DNA of 64,000 nt, taken from assembly GCF_013377785.1 (NCBI RefSeq), contig NZ_JABXWT010000012.1, forward strand, positions 1-64,000, in the 5' to 3' direction. Positions 1-8,858 of this stretch are shown here, piece after piece. Every line of letters starts with the position of its first letter. The first letter of the stretch is position 1. A model generated the notes under the pieces. It searched no databases and was not told the DNA's origin. It saw nothing but the letters and a program-made list of their open reading frames with translations. The stretch comes from Ruegeria haliotis. Its GTDB lineage: Bacteria > Pseudomonadota > Alphaproteobacteria > Rhodobacterales > Rhodobacteraceae. A program made the translations under genes and the position numbers.

Positions 1-180
1 AACATCATGAAGGCGAAGAAAAAGCCGCTGGATGAGAAGACAGCCGCCGATTACGGCGTCGACGTCACGCCGCGCCTTGAGGTCGTCAAAACCGAAGAGC
101 CCGCCGCGCGTGCCGCCGGCATCATCGTGGGCTCGGTGGACGAGCTGGTCGGGAAACTCAAAGAAGCGGGGGCTGTGTAA
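1..180 (+). CDS. etfB: electron transfer flavoprotein beta subunit, C-terminal end (partial)
   Basis: The window opens inside this gene in frame 1; about 59 residues and the stop codon remain. The tail (KKKPLDEK near the left edge, then [12 protein letters not shown]) is the usual end of alphaproteobacterial EtfB. EtfB pairs with EtfA to hold FAD and AMP and carries electrons from acyl-CoA dehydrogenases to ETF:ubiquinone oxidoreductase. Its TAA shares one base with the ATG of etfA, so the two are translationally coupled. The 5' part lies outside the window. Confidence 0.93.
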   Translation, partial: NIMKAKKKPLDEKTAADYGVDVTPRLEVVKTEEPAARAAGIIVGSVDELVGKLKEAGAV

Positions 181-1109
181 TGGCTGTTCTTCTTCTCGCC
201 GAGGTCAACAACGGCGAACTGGCGATGGACGCCACCGCTAAGGCCGTCAACGCCGCCAAGGCTCTGGGTGACATCACCATTCTGGCTGCGGGCGGCTCTG
301 CCGCTGCTGCCGGTGAGGCCGCCGCCAAGATCGACGGTGTGTCCAAGGTTCTGGTGGCCGAGGATGCGTCGCTGGGTCACCGCCTGGCGGAATCGACTGC
401 TGCGCTGATCGTGGGTCTGGCTGATGGCTACGAGCATATCGTTGCCCCTGCCACCACCGACGCCAAGAACGTGATGCCGCGCGTTGCAGCCCTGCTGGAC
501 GTGATGGTGATCTCGGATGCGTCCGGCGTGGTTGACGGCTCGACGTTTGAGCGCCCGATCTATGCGGGCAACGCGATTCAGACGGTGAAATCGAACGACG
601 CCAAAAAGGTCGTCACCCTGCGGACCGCCAGCTTCGATGCGGCGGGCGAAGGTGGGTCTGCGCCGGTCGAGACGATCTCGGTCGGCGACAACCCGGGCCT
701 GAGCTCGTGGGTCGAGGACAAGGTGGCCGCAAGCGACCGTCCGGAACTGACCTCGGCTGGTGTCGTTGTCTCGGGCGGCCGTGGCGTTGGCTCGGAAGAC
801 GATTTCAAACTGATCGAAGCGTTGGCTGACAAACTGGGTGCCGCCGTGGGCGCCTCGCGTGCGGCGGTGGATTCGGGCTATGCCCCGAACGACTGGCAGG
901 TGGGTCAAACCGGCAAGGTTGTTGCCCCAGATCTTTATGTCGCCATCGGCATCTCGGGCGCGATCCAGCACCTGGCGGGCATGAAGGACAGCAAGGTCAT
1001 CGTTGCGATCAACAAGGACGAAGAGGCACCGATCTTCCAGGTCGCCGATTTCGGCCTCGTCGCAGACCTCTTCGACGTCGTGCCAGAGCTGACTGACAAG
1101 CTCGGCTGA
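180..1109 (+). CDS. etfA: electron transfer flavoprotein alpha subunit
   Basis: 309 residues, full length for EtfA. The N-terminal half ([14 protein letters not shown] onward) is the nucleotide-binding-like domain; the C-terminal FAD-binding domain includes SGGRGVGS (about 199-206), [10 protein letters not shown] and [19 protein letters not shown], where FAD is held. It acts in the cytoplasm as the EtfAB heterodimer, collecting electrons from acyl-CoA dehydrogenases, plausibly including the methylsuccinyl-CoA dehydrogenase encoded near 12.6 kb. The start overlaps the etfB stop by one base. A strong hairpin terminator follows. Confidence 0.97.
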   Translation: MAVLLLAEVNNGELAMDATAKAVNAAKALGDITILAAGGSAAAAGEAAAKIDGVSKVLVAEDASLGHRLAESTAALIVGLADGYEHIVAPATTDAKNVMPRVAALLDVMVISDASGVVDGSTFERPIYAGNAIQTVKSNDAKKVVTLRTASFDAAGEGGSAPVETISVGDNPGLSSWVEDKVAASDRPELTSAGVVVSGGRGVGSEDDFKLIEALADKLGAAVGASRAAVDSGYAPNDWQVGQTGKVVAPDLYVAIGISGAIQHLAGMKDSKVIVAINKDEEAPIFQVADFGLVADLFDVVPELTDKLG

Positions 1110-1131
1110 GCTACATTTTGAGAAACTCTGG

Positions 1132-1159
1132 AAAGGCCCGCCGAGTGGCGGGCCTTTTT
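1132..1159 (+). terminator. intrinsic terminator after etfA (possibly bidirectional)
   Basis: Perfect 11-bp stem AAAGGCCCGCC / GGCGGGCCTTT with a GAGT loop, followed by a short T run. It sits 22 bp after etfA and abuts the stop codon of the convergent DUF6473 gene, so it could serve both strands. Confidence 0.85.
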
Positions 1160-1970
1160 AGTTCAGATCGCGGATTGGCGGCAGCAAAGCATCCGCAATC
1201 ACCTTGTGTGCGGACGGGCCAATCACGTACTCCGCCATCGGCTGTTGCAGAGTTCCAAAGAGCACATCCTCCAATTCATCGGACACTCCAGACGCGCAGA
1301 CAGACATCTCGACCACGCTTGCGCATAGTGGCCTGAGCTGATCAATCATTGCCGCATCAATCGGTACCGGGTCACCACCCTCCAAGCTTTGATGCCGCCG
1401 CACGCGCAGCCACAATAAGACGACCGGAGGATCGATGCGTCCCAGCAATGATCGGAGACTTCGAATCCAAGCCGCGCGCAGCTCCTGCGCGATGATGTCA
1501 AATCGGGCGTCGTCTTTGACCCGCAATCGCCCCAGCAGGTGACGCACAAAGTGAACTTCCGTGAAGTCCACATCAGGGTACAGGTCAAGTAACTCCTTTG
1601 TCGGTTCAAGGAACCGATCATTTCGGCGGGGATGAACGCGGTAGAAGAGATTCGATTGCCCTGGAACGTCCGGCGCCTGCAACACGCATTGCTGAGAGCC
1701 GTTGACCAGATCCAGCAGACCCTGCCCCCGAGATATTGCCTCAACCCCACAAAACAGGCTGCCGAAATTGGCGCATGTCTTGTTCAATTTCGCCTCCAAT
1801 ATGGCTGGAAACGGACGTTCCACAAAGCGCCCGAATGTCTCATCCCCACCGACACATGCCACATACGGGCGATCCAGCGCGCATTCCGGACCGCGAAACC
1901 ACAGCTTTGACCCTGCGTATTGGCATACAGCATCCTCGGGCCTTCCCGAGGCCGTTTGATGATAGCTCAT
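1158..1970 (-). CDS. DUF6473 family protein
   Basis: 270 residues from the ATG at 1970. The open frame continues upstream to 2354 but would then overlap the divergent hbd gene; MSYHQTASG is the natural family start. Recognised by the DUF6473-type pattern: an early [13 protein letters not shown] segment, then [24 protein letters not shown], then [13 protein letters not shown] near the middle. The family is largely confined to Rhodobacteraceae and resembles GSCFA/SGNH-like proteins; its function is unknown. No signal peptide is visible. It is divergent from hbd across 163 bp. Family call good, function not assigned. Confidence 0.82.
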   Translation of the reverse strand: MSYHQTASGRPEDAVCQYAGSKLWFRGPECALDRPYVACVGGDETFGRFVERPFPAILEAKLNKTCANFGSLFCGVEAISRGQGLLDLVNGSQQCVLQAPDVPGQSNLFYRVHPRRNDRFLEPTKELLDLYPDVDFTEVHFVRHLLGRLRVKDDARFDIIAQELRAAWIRSLRSLLGRIDPPVVLLWLRVRRHQSLEGGDPVPIDAAMIDQLRPLCASVVEMSVCASGVSDELEDVLFGTLQQPMAEYVIGPSAHKVIADALLPPIRDLN

Positions 1971-2133
1971 ATCACTCACCCAATTTTCACCCGATTGCCA
2001 TTTTGCCGTCTCAAATGTTGAGAATTCCCTAATGCGCGCATTTGAAGCAAAATCCACAGGCTTGATCCCCTTGCCGCCCGCCCCAGTCTGCCGATAATGT
2101 CGCCCTATCCCGCAGGGCAAAGGCAGCTGAATA

Positions 2134-3009
2134 ATGGATGTGAAATCAGTCGGAGTAATTGGCGCAGGCCAGATGGGCAACGGTATCGCCCACGTTCTGG
2201 CAGCGGCGGAATATGAGGTCCTGCTGAACGACGTCAGCCAGGATGCGCTGGACAGCGCCATCGCAACGATCACCGGCAACCTGGCGCGGCAAGTGTCGCG
2301 TGGCAAGATCACCGACGAAGCCATGCAGGCTGCCTTGGGGCGGATCTCGACCACTCTGGAGCTGCCACAGCTAGGTCAGACCGATCTGGTCATCGAGGCC
2401 GCAACTGAGCGTGAGGCTATCAAACAGGCGATTTTTGAGGATCTGCAGCCGCATCTGTTGCCGCATACGATTTTGACGTCGAATACGTCGTCCATTTCCA
2501 TCACCCGGCTGGCCAGCCGTACCGATCGGCCAGAACGGTTCATGGGCTTTCATTTCATGAACCCTGTGCCAGTGATGCAACTGGTCGAGTTGATTCGCGG
2601 CATCGCCACAGATGAAGAGACCTACAAGTCCTGCAAGACAGTGGTGGACCGGCTCGGCAAGACCGCCGCCAGCGCCGAGGATTTCCCGGCCTTCATCGTG
2701 AACCGTATCCTGATGCCGATGATCAATGAGGCGGTCTATACGCTCTACGAAGGTGTCGGGAGCGTGCAGTCCATCGATCAATCCATGAAGCTGGGCGCCA
2801 ACCATCCAATGGGACCGCTTGAACTGGCCGATTTCATCGGTCTGGACACGTGCCTTGCAATCATGAACGTGCTGCATGACGGGCTGGCGGATACTAAATA
2901 CCGCCCCTGCCCCCTATTGACCAAATATGTCGAGGCCGGGTGGCTGGGCCGCAAGACCGAACGAGGGTTTTACGACTATCGTGGAGAGGTTCCGGTTCCA
3001 ACACGCTAA
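2134..3009 (+). CDS. hbd: 3-hydroxybutyryl-CoA dehydrogenase
   Basis: 291 residues, the usual length of the single-function short enzyme. N-terminal Rossmann motif GAGQMGNGIAHV (about 11-22) binds NAD(P); ERFMGFHFMNPVPVMQLVE contains the catalytic-histidine region; the C-terminal domain holds FIVNRILMPMINEA and LGANHPMGPLELADFIGLD. It interconverts 3-hydroxybutyryl-CoA and acetoacetyl-CoA in the cytoplasm, linking beta-oxidation, PHB metabolism and the ethylmalonyl-CoA route. Lying just after etfBA is a common arrangement in this order. Two hairpins and a repeat-like sequence follow. Confidence 0.95.
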   Translation: MDVKSVGVIGAGQMGNGIAHVLAAAEYEVLLNDVSQDALDSAIATITGNLARQVSRGKITDEAMQAALGRISTTLELPQLGQTDLVIEAATEREAIKQAIFEDLQPHLLPHTILTSNTSSISITRLASRTDRPERFMGFHFMNPVPVMQLVELIRGIATDEETYKSCKTVVDRLGKTAASAEDFPAFIVNRILMPMINEAVYTLYEGVGSVQSIDQSMKLGANHPMGPLELADFIGLDTCLAIMNVLHDGLADTKYRPCPLLTKYVEAGWLGRKTERGFYDYRGEVPVPTR

Positions 3010-3016
3010 GGGAAGA

Positions 3017-3081
3017 AGAGGGCCAGCCCTCTCTTGAGCCTGCGGCTCAATTCACTCCCGAGGTATTTTTGGCCAGATGAA
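3017..3081 (+). repeat. double hairpin plus Roseobacter-type intergenic repeat
   Basis: Seen: hairpin AGAGGGC-CA-GCCCTCT (3017-3032), hairpin TTGAGCC-TGC-GGCTCAA (3034-3050), then CTCCCGAGGTATTTTTGGCC followed by AGATGAA (to about 3081). From memory, the GGTATTTTTGGCCAGATGAAG module recurs after genes in many Rhodobacteraceae genomes, normally behind a GC-rich hairpin. Only one copy is visible here. It probably ends hbd transcription. Confidence 0.5.
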
Positions 3082-3089
3082 GCTGCGGA

Positions 3090-3989
3090 TCAGGATTTGT
3101 GTTTTGGACCCAGCGATATGGTGTGTTCTCTGAGCCAAGCCATAAAGCCGCGAGGGTCTCGTTCCAGCAGCTGCATATCCTCGTCCGAAACAGGTTCACC
3201 AATGACTGGCGATTGCGGTTTATTGCAAGAGCGGACGATTTCATGCAGCAAAAGCCCTTGGCGCAGGATCGAGGACAATTGGTTGGCGATCTGATACCAG
3301 CGCGAGTTATTCCCGGGAAAGAATATCGGTACCACTTGCGCGCCAGAGCGACGAATCATCTTGGCGGTAAAGACATTCCACTCGCGTTCGATGGCTGGGC
3401 CGAACCAATCGTCCGACGACATCACGACGCCTGACGGGAACAAGGCAACGACGCCACCTTCTTTCAAGTGCTCCATCGCCTTGCCGCGCATCTCCAGCAT
3501 CTTGGACTGTGCCTCGGGGTCGTGTGGAAACGGCACCGGAATCATGAAGGACGTTGCGGCTTCATCCAGACCGGTCAGGACCGAGCGGGTCAGGATGCGA
3601 TAATCGTTGCGCACTTGTCCGATCAACTCGGCCAAAATCATGCCATCCACCATGCCATGCGGATGGTTAGCGACGACCACAACAGGTCCGGTTTTTGGAA
3701 TACGGGCAAACTGTTCCTGTGGCGTGGTCAGGTCGATTCCCATAACCTTTAGCGCACCGCCCCAGAAGCGCTGGCCCCGGTAGTATTCATTCTTTTTCTC
3801 GAACTTGTTGACCATCCGCAAAATGGTCAGCTTGCCTGTGCACCATTCAATGGCGCGAATGGCTGTCGACGTCCAGAAATCGTCGAACGAGTTCGCATAG
3901 GTCAGGGTTCTACGGTCGTAGATCTCGCCCTGATCTGCGGTCCCATCCACCACCGGGCTTGTCTTGGTCTCGTGCGTTGTTTCCGCCAA
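3090..3989 (-). CDS. lysophospholipid (glycerol-3-phosphate type) acyltransferase family protein
   Basis: 299 residues. The PlsC-like core begins near residue 100: VVVVANHPHGMVDGM (about 103-117) is the variant of the NHxxxxD catalytic block found in this subfamily, and VVALFPSGVVMSSDDWFG matches the later phosphate-binding blocks. About 90 residues precede the core, without a clear transmembrane segment. Expected activity is acyl transfer from acyl-ACP or acyl-CoA to a lysolipid at the inner membrane; the substrate cannot be told. It is the last gene of the PTS/ChvGI minus-strand block, 39 bp after the HPr gene. Confidence 0.8.
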   Translation of the reverse strand: MAETTHETKTSPVVDGTADQGEIYDRRTLTYANSFDDFWTSTAIRAIEWCTGKLTILRMVNKFEKKNEYYRGQRFWGGALKVMGIDLTTPQEQFARIPKTGPVVVVANHPHGMVDGMILAELIGQVRNDYRILTRSVLTGLDEAATSFMIPVPFPHDPEAQSKMLEMRGKAMEHLKEGGVVALFPSGVVMSSDDWFGPAIEREWNVFTAKMIRRSGAQVVPIFFPGNNSRWYQIANQLSSILRQGLLLHEIVRSCNKPQSPVIGEPVSDEDMQLLERDPRGFMAWLREHTISLGPKHKS

Positions 3990-4028
3990 TTCCTGGTCTT
4001 CCCGTTCTTCCTGTCCCGGCGGGGCGGC

Positions 4029-4298
4029 CTAAAACCCCTCTCCGAACTTGTCGTTCACAAGAGCTTCCAGAGCTTGTGCCAATGCCTCAGCATCCGGCCC
4101 GGACGTCTCGACGTCAATAGTAGTTCCGCGCGATGCTGCCAACATCAAAAGGCCCATGATGCTGTCGCCAGCGGCAGAAAGTCCATCTTTGGAAACCTCG
4201 GCGCGCGCATCAAAGCCTTCGACCACTTCGACCAGCTTGGCCGAGGCGCGCGCGTGCAGCCCCTTTTCATTGATTATTCTCAAACTTCGGTTGGTCAT
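4029..4298 (-). CDS. ptsH: HPr family phosphocarrier protein
   Basis: 89 residues from the ATG at 4298. This start puts the phospho-acceptor at His15 (KGLHARAS) and the regulatory serine at Ser46 (GDSIMGL), matching canonical HPr numbering; the TTG at 4307 would spoil it. It receives phosphate from enzyme I and passes it to EIIA; HPr kinase can act on Ser46. It lies 16 bp after the EIIA gene in the nitrogen-type PTS cluster. No sugar permease is nearby, so the role is regulatory. Confidence 0.95.
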   Translation of the reverse strand: MTNRSLRIINEKGLHARASAKLVEVVEGFDARAEVSKDGLSAAGDSIMGLLMLAASRGTTIDVETSGPDAEALAQALEALVNDKFGEGF

Positions 4299-4314
4299 TT
4301 CAATCAATCCGGTT

Positions 4315-4707
4315 TTAATCCAATGTCACATTTTGCGCATTGATGTACTTGCGTCCAGCCTCCATCGCCTGCCGAACGGCATCCGCAACCGGCAGGTGGC
4401 GGCTTTTGGCCAATTTGATCAACATCGGCAGGTTGGCACCATAGAGGATTCGGCGATCCTGAGGCGCGCAGGCGCGCAGACTGAGATTCGAGGGGCTGCC
4501 ACCAAACAGATCGGTTACGACCACAACACCGTCCCCCACATCCACATGTTCGGCAGCGCGGCAGATTTCAGCCTGTTTTCCTTCGCGGTCGTGGTCGGCT
4601 TCGATTGCAATCGCCACAAGGCCGGGTTGCTGCCCCACCACATGCTGCAAGGCGGCCAGATACTCCTGAGCCAACCCCCCATGTGCAACGATCACAATCC
4701 CGATCAA
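4315..4707 (-). CDS. PTS mannose-type EIIA domain protein
   Basis: 130 residues. Phospho-acceptor His9 lies in IVIVAHGG and the second signature VVVVTDLFGGSPSNLS lies near residue 63. It is a stand-alone EIIA(Man) homologue without IIB/IIC partners, as in the incomplete PTS of alphaproteobacteria, where it is a phosphorylation sensor rather than a transporter part. The start is a TTG inside a 4-bp TTGA overlap with the rapZ stop; no in-frame ATG lies upstream. HPr follows directly. Confidence 0.92.
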   Translation of the reverse strand: MIGIVIVAHGGLAQEYLAALQHVVGQQPGLVAIAIEADHDREGKQAEICRAAEHVDVGDGVVVVTDLFGGSPSNLSLRACAPQDRRILYGANLPMLIKLAKSRHLPVADAVRQAMEAGRKYINAQNVTLD

Positions 4708-5597
4708 TCCAGCCTCACATCCAACGACCGACGTTCTATCTCTCGGTGCCTAATTGCCACCTGCTGCCCCCCTTCGGCAAGAGCCTTTGCAACTGCTTCC
4801 GCCATGGCGACAGATCGGTGTTGCCCTCCGGTGCATCCGAACGCCACAGACAGGTGCGCTTTGCCCTCTGCCCGGAAGGCCGGCAGCAGCAATTTCACCA
4901 AGTCCACGACACGGTCGAAAAACGGTTCGTAATTCGTGTCGGATTGAACATAGCTTGCCACATCCGGATTTCGACCGTCCGCTGCACGCAGTTCAGGACG
5001 CCAGTAAGGGTTGGCCAGAAACCGACAGTCGAAAACCATATCCAGGCTGCGCGGCAAACCGCGTTTGTACGAGAAGGATTCGATCGACACCGCCAGATGT
5101 CGCCCGCCCCGAGGCGCGAACCAGTGCTCGACCTCTTCGCGCAACTGGTGAATATTCAGCGCGCTGGTGTCGATCAGAGTGTCGGCAATCTCACGGATCG
5201 GCGCCAGTAGCTCCTTTTCCTGCCGGACGCCGGTTTCAGGACCGGCATCTTTCGCGACCGGATGACGTCTGCGGGTTTCCGAGAACCGGCGCAGCAGAAT
5301 ATCGTCGCTACAGTCCAGATACAGCACGGTCAGATCAACCTGCTCCATCCGGCCCAGTTTTGCCGCGAGCTCGATGAATCCGATAGTCGAGAAATCACGA
5401 TTGCGCGCATCAATGCCCAACGCCATAGGGCGGTCACTTTCCGCACCATCCAGCAGGCGCGACAGCAACCCCATGGGCAGGTTGTCGATGGCTTCAAAAC
5501 CCAGATCTTCAAGCACATGAATTGCAGTCGAGCGGCCCGCCCCCGAGGGACCTGTCACCAGAACGATACGCCTTTGCGGTGTCATATGCTCGGCCAT
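4704..5597 (-). CDS. rapZ: RapZ/YvcJ family nucleotide-binding protein
   Basis: 297 residues. The P-loop GPSGAGRS (about 16-23) has Arg where the usual Walker lysine sits. Later blocks DMVFDCRFLANPYW, and CTGGQHRSV near the end, are typical RapZ. In enterobacteria RapZ directs RNase E to GlmZ and so tunes GlmS; in alphaproteobacteria the RNA target is unknown. It is inserted between hprK and the EIIA gene, the common order in Rhodobacterales. The ATG at 5597 overlaps hprK by 16 bp; an ATG at 5585 would give a 4-bp ATGA overlap instead, so the start is uncertain by four codons. Confidence 0.92.
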   Translation of the reverse strand: MAEHMTPQRRIVLVTGPSGAGRSTAIHVLEDLGFEAIDNLPMGLLSRLLDGAESDRPMALGIDARNRDFSTIGFIELAAKLGRMEQVDLTVLYLDCSDDILLRRFSETRRRHPVAKDAGPETGVRQEKELLAPIREIADTLIDTSALNIHQLREEVEHWFAPRGGRHLAVSIESFSYKRGLPRSLDMVFDCRFLANPYWRPELRAADGRNPDVASYVQSDTNYEPFFDRVVDLVKLLLPAFRAEGKAHLSVAFGCTGGQHRSVAMAEAVAKALAEGGQQVAIRHREIERRSLDVRLD

Positions 5598-6052
5598 TCC
5601 GGGTGCACGCGCCCCATTTTCAAAAGTTGGATCAATGCTTCTGCCAAAGTGGGCACACCGGCGCAGCGAAGCAAGGGAACAGTTTGCCTCAGCACCCTGA
5701 TGGTGATCGGATCAGGCAAGCGCGCTGGCTCGCTTTGGTCCAGATCCACGACATAACCCAGTGGCACCGGACCGGTGATTTGGGCCTGCAACAACCCAAC
5801 CCCACGGGCTTCGATCAAGCCGCTGATCTGTGGGACGGCCGTCGCGATAACCCGGCTGTGTTTCATGCGCAGATCAACGCGATCATCCGCTACAAGCCGG
5901 GCGCCAAGCGCCATCATCCGCAACGCCAAGGCAGATTTTCCACTGCCCGAGACCCCGACGATCAGGACGCCCTGACCTTCGACGGCAACACAGGTGGCAT
6001 GAACACAGGCGCTGTCCTGATCCATCGCGTCTGACAGGGATGTGTTGCTCAT
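5582..6052 (-). CDS. hprK: short HPr kinase/phosphorylase
   Basis: 156 residues from the ATG at 6052 (a TTG at 6076 is possible but overlaps chvG). Only the catalytic C-terminal domain is present, as in other alphaproteobacteria: Walker A GVSGSGKS (33-40), then ADDRVDL and GLIEARGVGLLQ. The N-terminal domain of the roughly 310-residue Gram-positive enzyme is missing. It should phosphorylate HPr on Ser46. It starts 4 bp after the chvG stop and is probably co-transcribed with chvI-chvG. Confidence 0.92.
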   Translation of the reverse strand: MSNTSLSDAMDQDSACVHATCVAVEGQGVLIVGVSGSGKSALALRMMALGARLVADDRVDLRMKHSRVIATAVPQISGLIEARGVGLLQAQITGPVPLGYVVDLDQSEPARLPDPITIRVLRQTVPLLRCAGVPTLAEALIQLLKMGRVHPEWPSI

Positions 6053-6056
6053 GATC

Positions 6057-7775
6057 TCAGACAGGTAGTCCAACAACGAAACGCGCGCCCAGCGGGTCCG
6101 AGGTGATATCGGCCTCGGTGGGGCGGATGTTTTCGGCCCAGATCACACCACCATGCGCTTCGACGATCTGCTTTGAAATAGCCAGCCCCAACCCCGAGTT
6201 GTTCCCGAAATGCTCGGCCGGGCGTTCCGAATAGAATCGTTTGAACACTTTGGTCAGGGCTTGCTCGGGGATACCGGGACCGGTGTCTTCGACCACCACC
6301 AACACACGATTGTCGCGCTGTCGGACCCAGACCCGGATCGCATCACTTTCTTCACAAAACGAGATCGCATTGGTGATCAGGTTGACAAAGACCTGCGCCA
6401 GACGCGCCTCGAGCCCGTTGATCACGATCGGTTCGGATGGCAAGTCGGTGATGTAGTCGATGCCGTTGGATCGGGCGCCCTCGCCCAGATGCTCTCCGAG
6501 ATTGCTCAGCAGTTTGAGCAGGTCAAAGGGCTGTTCTTCCTCTTTCACCAGTTCGGCGTCCAGACGAGAGGCGTTGGAAATATCGCTGACCAGACGGTCC
6601 AGCCGCCGGACATCATGTTCGATCACACCCATCAATTTTTCACGCTGATCATCGCGTTTGACCATGCGCAACGTTCCAACTGCGGATTGCAGGCTGGCCA
6701 GCGGGTTCTTAATCTCGTGGGCTACGTCTGCCGCAAATTGTTCATTCGCGTCGATCCGGTTGTAAAGCGCGGTCACCATGCCTCGCAGGGCGCGGCTGAG
6801 GCGTCCAATCTCGTCCGGCCGGGCGCTGAGATCCGGGATGCGGATACGCCCCGGATTGACCCCGGTTCCCCGGTCCTTGCCCATTTCGGCAGCCGCGGCC
6901 AGATCTGCCAACGGGTTGGCAATGGTCGAGGCGAGCACGAGGCTAAGGCCAACAGACACAAGCAACGCGACCACAAACATTTGCAGGATACGCTCCTGCT
7001 CGCGCCGGGCCAGCGCATCGATCTCGCCCGCTGGACCAGAAATTGCGACGGCTCCTGCAGGAATGCCTTCGTACAGGATCGGGGCGGCGGCCACGATCAC
7101 CGTATCGCCGGCATCATCCTTAACCGCCTGCACTTGGTTCTTACCCTGTAAAGCCTGTGGAATAATGGCTTGAACCCGTTGCGCCAGTGTTGGGGCTTCA
7201 CTGGCCGTTGACCAGTTGAAAATCCGCGACACCCCTATCCAGACAGCGTTCAACGCGTCGCTGATCACTGTGCTACCGGTCTGAACCTCGGCATCCGTGC
7301 GCAGCAAGACCGGCATTTCCGAGGCTGGTGAGGCACCACGCGTCCAGCCGATCAAGGTGCCACTGGCGTCATAGACAAAGACTTCGCCACCTTCTGGCAG
7401 GCTCAGACCTGCCAGCGTATCCTTAACATCCAGATCCCCGGCATTTTGCGGGTTCTGGGGTACGCCCTGACGCAGCTGGGTTTCAAAAACGTTGCTGACC
7501 AGCTGCGCATCACCGATCAGGTTGCGTGCTGTCTGCTGGACCTGTTCCTTGCGAGAGTCGTCCAGATACAGCAGTCCCGTCACCAGAATCACAAGGGCGA
7601 TTAGGTTGAACGTGATGATCTTACGGGCCAGAGGCGATCCACGCAGCGAAAACAGATTTCGCCGGGATCGTTTCTCTCGCAACTCGGCGGATTCTGCGTC
7701 TTGGGGGATGACCCAGTCATCCCCCAGAACGACGTCACCGTCGCGTAATTCGCTGGCTTGTTCGGTGTCGCGCAC
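6057..7775 (-). CDS. chvG: sensor histidine kinase ChvG (ExoS)
   Basis: 572 residues from a GTG. TM1 about 52-70, a periplasmic domain of about 190 residues (including VFVYDASGTLIGW), TM2 about 264-286, HAMP, then the H-box VAHEIKNPLASL with phospho-acceptor His353, and N/G boxes (NLITNAISF, DTGPGIPE, GLGLAISK). ChvG senses envelope or acid stress in rhizobia and phosphorylates ChvI; in Rhizobiales the periplasmic ExoR inhibits it, but no exoR is visible here. Position between chvI and hprK is the conserved alphaproteobacterial order. Confidence 0.95.
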   Translation of the reverse strand: MRDTEQASELRDGDVVLGDDWVIPQDAESAELREKRSRRNLFSLRGSPLARKIITFNLIALVILVTGLLYLDDSRKEQVQQTARNLIGDAQLVSNVFETQLRQGVPQNPQNAGDLDVKDTLAGLSLPEGGEVFVYDASGTLIGWTRGASPASEMPVLLRTDAEVQTGSTVISDALNAVWIGVSRIFNWSTASEAPTLAQRVQAIIPQALQGKNQVQAVKDDAGDTVIVAAAPILYEGIPAGAVAISGPAGEIDALARREQERILQMFVVALLVSVGLSLVLASTIANPLADLAAAAEMGKDRGTGVNPGRIRIPDLSARPDEIGRLSRALRGMVTALYNRIDANEQFAADVAHEIKNPLASLQSAVGTLRMVKRDDQREKLMGVIEHDVRRLDRLVSDISNASRLDAELVKEEEQPFDLLKLLSNLGEHLGEGARSNGIDYITDLPSEPIVINGLEARLAQVFVNLITNAISFCEESDAIRVWVRQRDNRVLVVVEDTGPGIPEQALTKVFKRFYSERPAEHFGNNSGLGLAISKQIVEAHGGVIWAENIRPTEADITSDPLGARFVVGLPV

Positions 7776-7807
7776 GGGACCCCATTACCTCTTGCAGACG
7801 GCCGCGC

Positions 7808-8512
7808 CTATTCTTCGTTGTATCTATACCCGATACCATACAGGGTTTCGATGGCCGAAAACTCCGAGTCCGCCACGCGCATCTTCTTGCGCAGGCGTTT
7901 GATGTGGCTGTCGATGGTGCGGTCATCCACATAGACCTGATCGTCATAGGCCACATCCATCAACTGATCGCGGCTTTTGACAAAGCCGGGACGCTGCGCC
8001 AGAGCTTGCAGCAAAAGGAATTCGGTGACCGTCAGAGACACATCCGCGCCCTTCCAGCTCACCGCATGGCGCAATGGGTCCATGCGAAGTTCGCCACGTT
8101 CCATCACCTTGGTATCACCGGTATTGGCGACCGTGGCATCACCGCTTGTCGCTTCCTGTCGGCGCAGCAGCGCGCGGATGCGTTCGACCAGAAGACGTTG
8201 CGAGAACGGCTTTTTGACATAGTCATCCGCGCCCATACGCAGGCCCAGCACCTCGTCGATCTCATCATCCTTGGAGGTCAGGAAGATCACCGGCATCTGG
8301 GTCTTCTGACGCAGCCGTTGCAGCAGATCCATGCCGTCCATGCGGGGCATCTTGATATCCAGCACGGCCATATCCGGCAGTTTCTTGTTGAACGCATCCA
8401 GGGCAGCCTGCCCGTCATTATATGTTTCGACCTCGAAACCTTCGGCTTCAAGCGTCATGGATACGGACGTCAGAATGTTTCTATCGTCATCCACCAGTGC
8501 AATCTTTGACAT
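7808..8512 (-). CDS. chvI: response regulator ChvI (OmpR family)
   Basis: 234 residues from the ATG at 8512, with AGGGG about 8 bases upstream; a GTG three codons earlier is less likely. Receiver domain with the acidic DDD cluster at 8-10 and phospho-acceptor Asp52 (AVLDIKMP), then an OmpR-type winged helix ending [18 protein letters not shown] and IGYRYNEE. Partner of ChvG. First gene of the minus-strand block and divergent from pckA across about 350 bp, a conserved pairing in alphaproteobacteria. Confidence 0.95.
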   Translation of the reverse strand: MSKIALVDDDRNILTSVSMTLEAEGFEVETYNDGQAALDAFNKKLPDMAVLDIKMPRMDGMDLLQRLRQKTQMPVIFLTSKDDEIDEVLGLRMGADDYVKKPFSQRLLVERIRALLRRQEATSGDATVANTGDTKVMERGELRMDPLRHAVSWKGADVSLTVTEFLLLQALAQRPGFVKSRDQLMDVAYDDQVYVDDRTIDSHIKRLRKKMRVADSEFSAIETLYGIGYRYNEE

Positions 8513-8858
8513 CGGGTTCACCCCTATTCCTGCTCACTCACGCAATAATTCGCTTATTTGTAAGGTATTGTTGGCGGTTTTAGGCCGCCGAATCAATCCG
8601 TAACTGCGAATCGTGCCTTTGTTGCGGCAGCTATGCGGCAAAATTGCCTTGCTGCCCGCAAAATGCTGCCCAGTTTTCTGGCAGGGAAATCTTGGTGGCG
8701 CTAAACCTGTGCTTGGTTGCGCTAACTGCGCCAAACCGTCCTGTTCATGCCCCAAACGACCGTGATAAGACGCGCCCATCCGCCGGGTTTTCCGGCAAAC
8801 TGCCCCAAGAGCGCCCGCGGCCCCAACCGCCGCAGCGCCGCCACAGGAGAAGACACAC
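8513..8858. promoter_or_regulatory. chvI/pckA divergent intergenic region
   Basis: 346 bp without a gene. The pckA-proximal half holds a tandem operator-like repeat (listed separately) and several GCGGCA/TGCTGC-type words around 8625-8675. A ribosome-binding site CAGGAGA lies at 8844-8850, before the pckA ATG. Both promoters must lie here; I could not fix -35/-10 elements with confidence. Confidence 0.6.
8691..8725 (+). promoter_or_regulatory. tandem CTTGGTNGCGCTAA operator-like repeat upstream of pckA
   Basis: CTTGGTGGCGCTAA (8691-8704) and CTTGGTTGCGCTAA (8712-8725) are direct repeats 21 bp apart, about two helical turns on the same face. Each resembles the LacI-family palindrome GTTAGCGCTAAC: the second copy GGTTGCGCTAAC matches 10 of 12 positions. 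PckR (Sinorhizobium) and CceR (Rhodobacter) are LacI-type regulators of pckA and central carbon genes with related sites. Assignment to such a regulator is inference. Confidence 0.55.

Noticed and set aside
1971..2354. Upstream extension of the DUF6473 frame
   Set aside because: It would overlap hbd on the other strand; the family-like start is the ATG at 1970.
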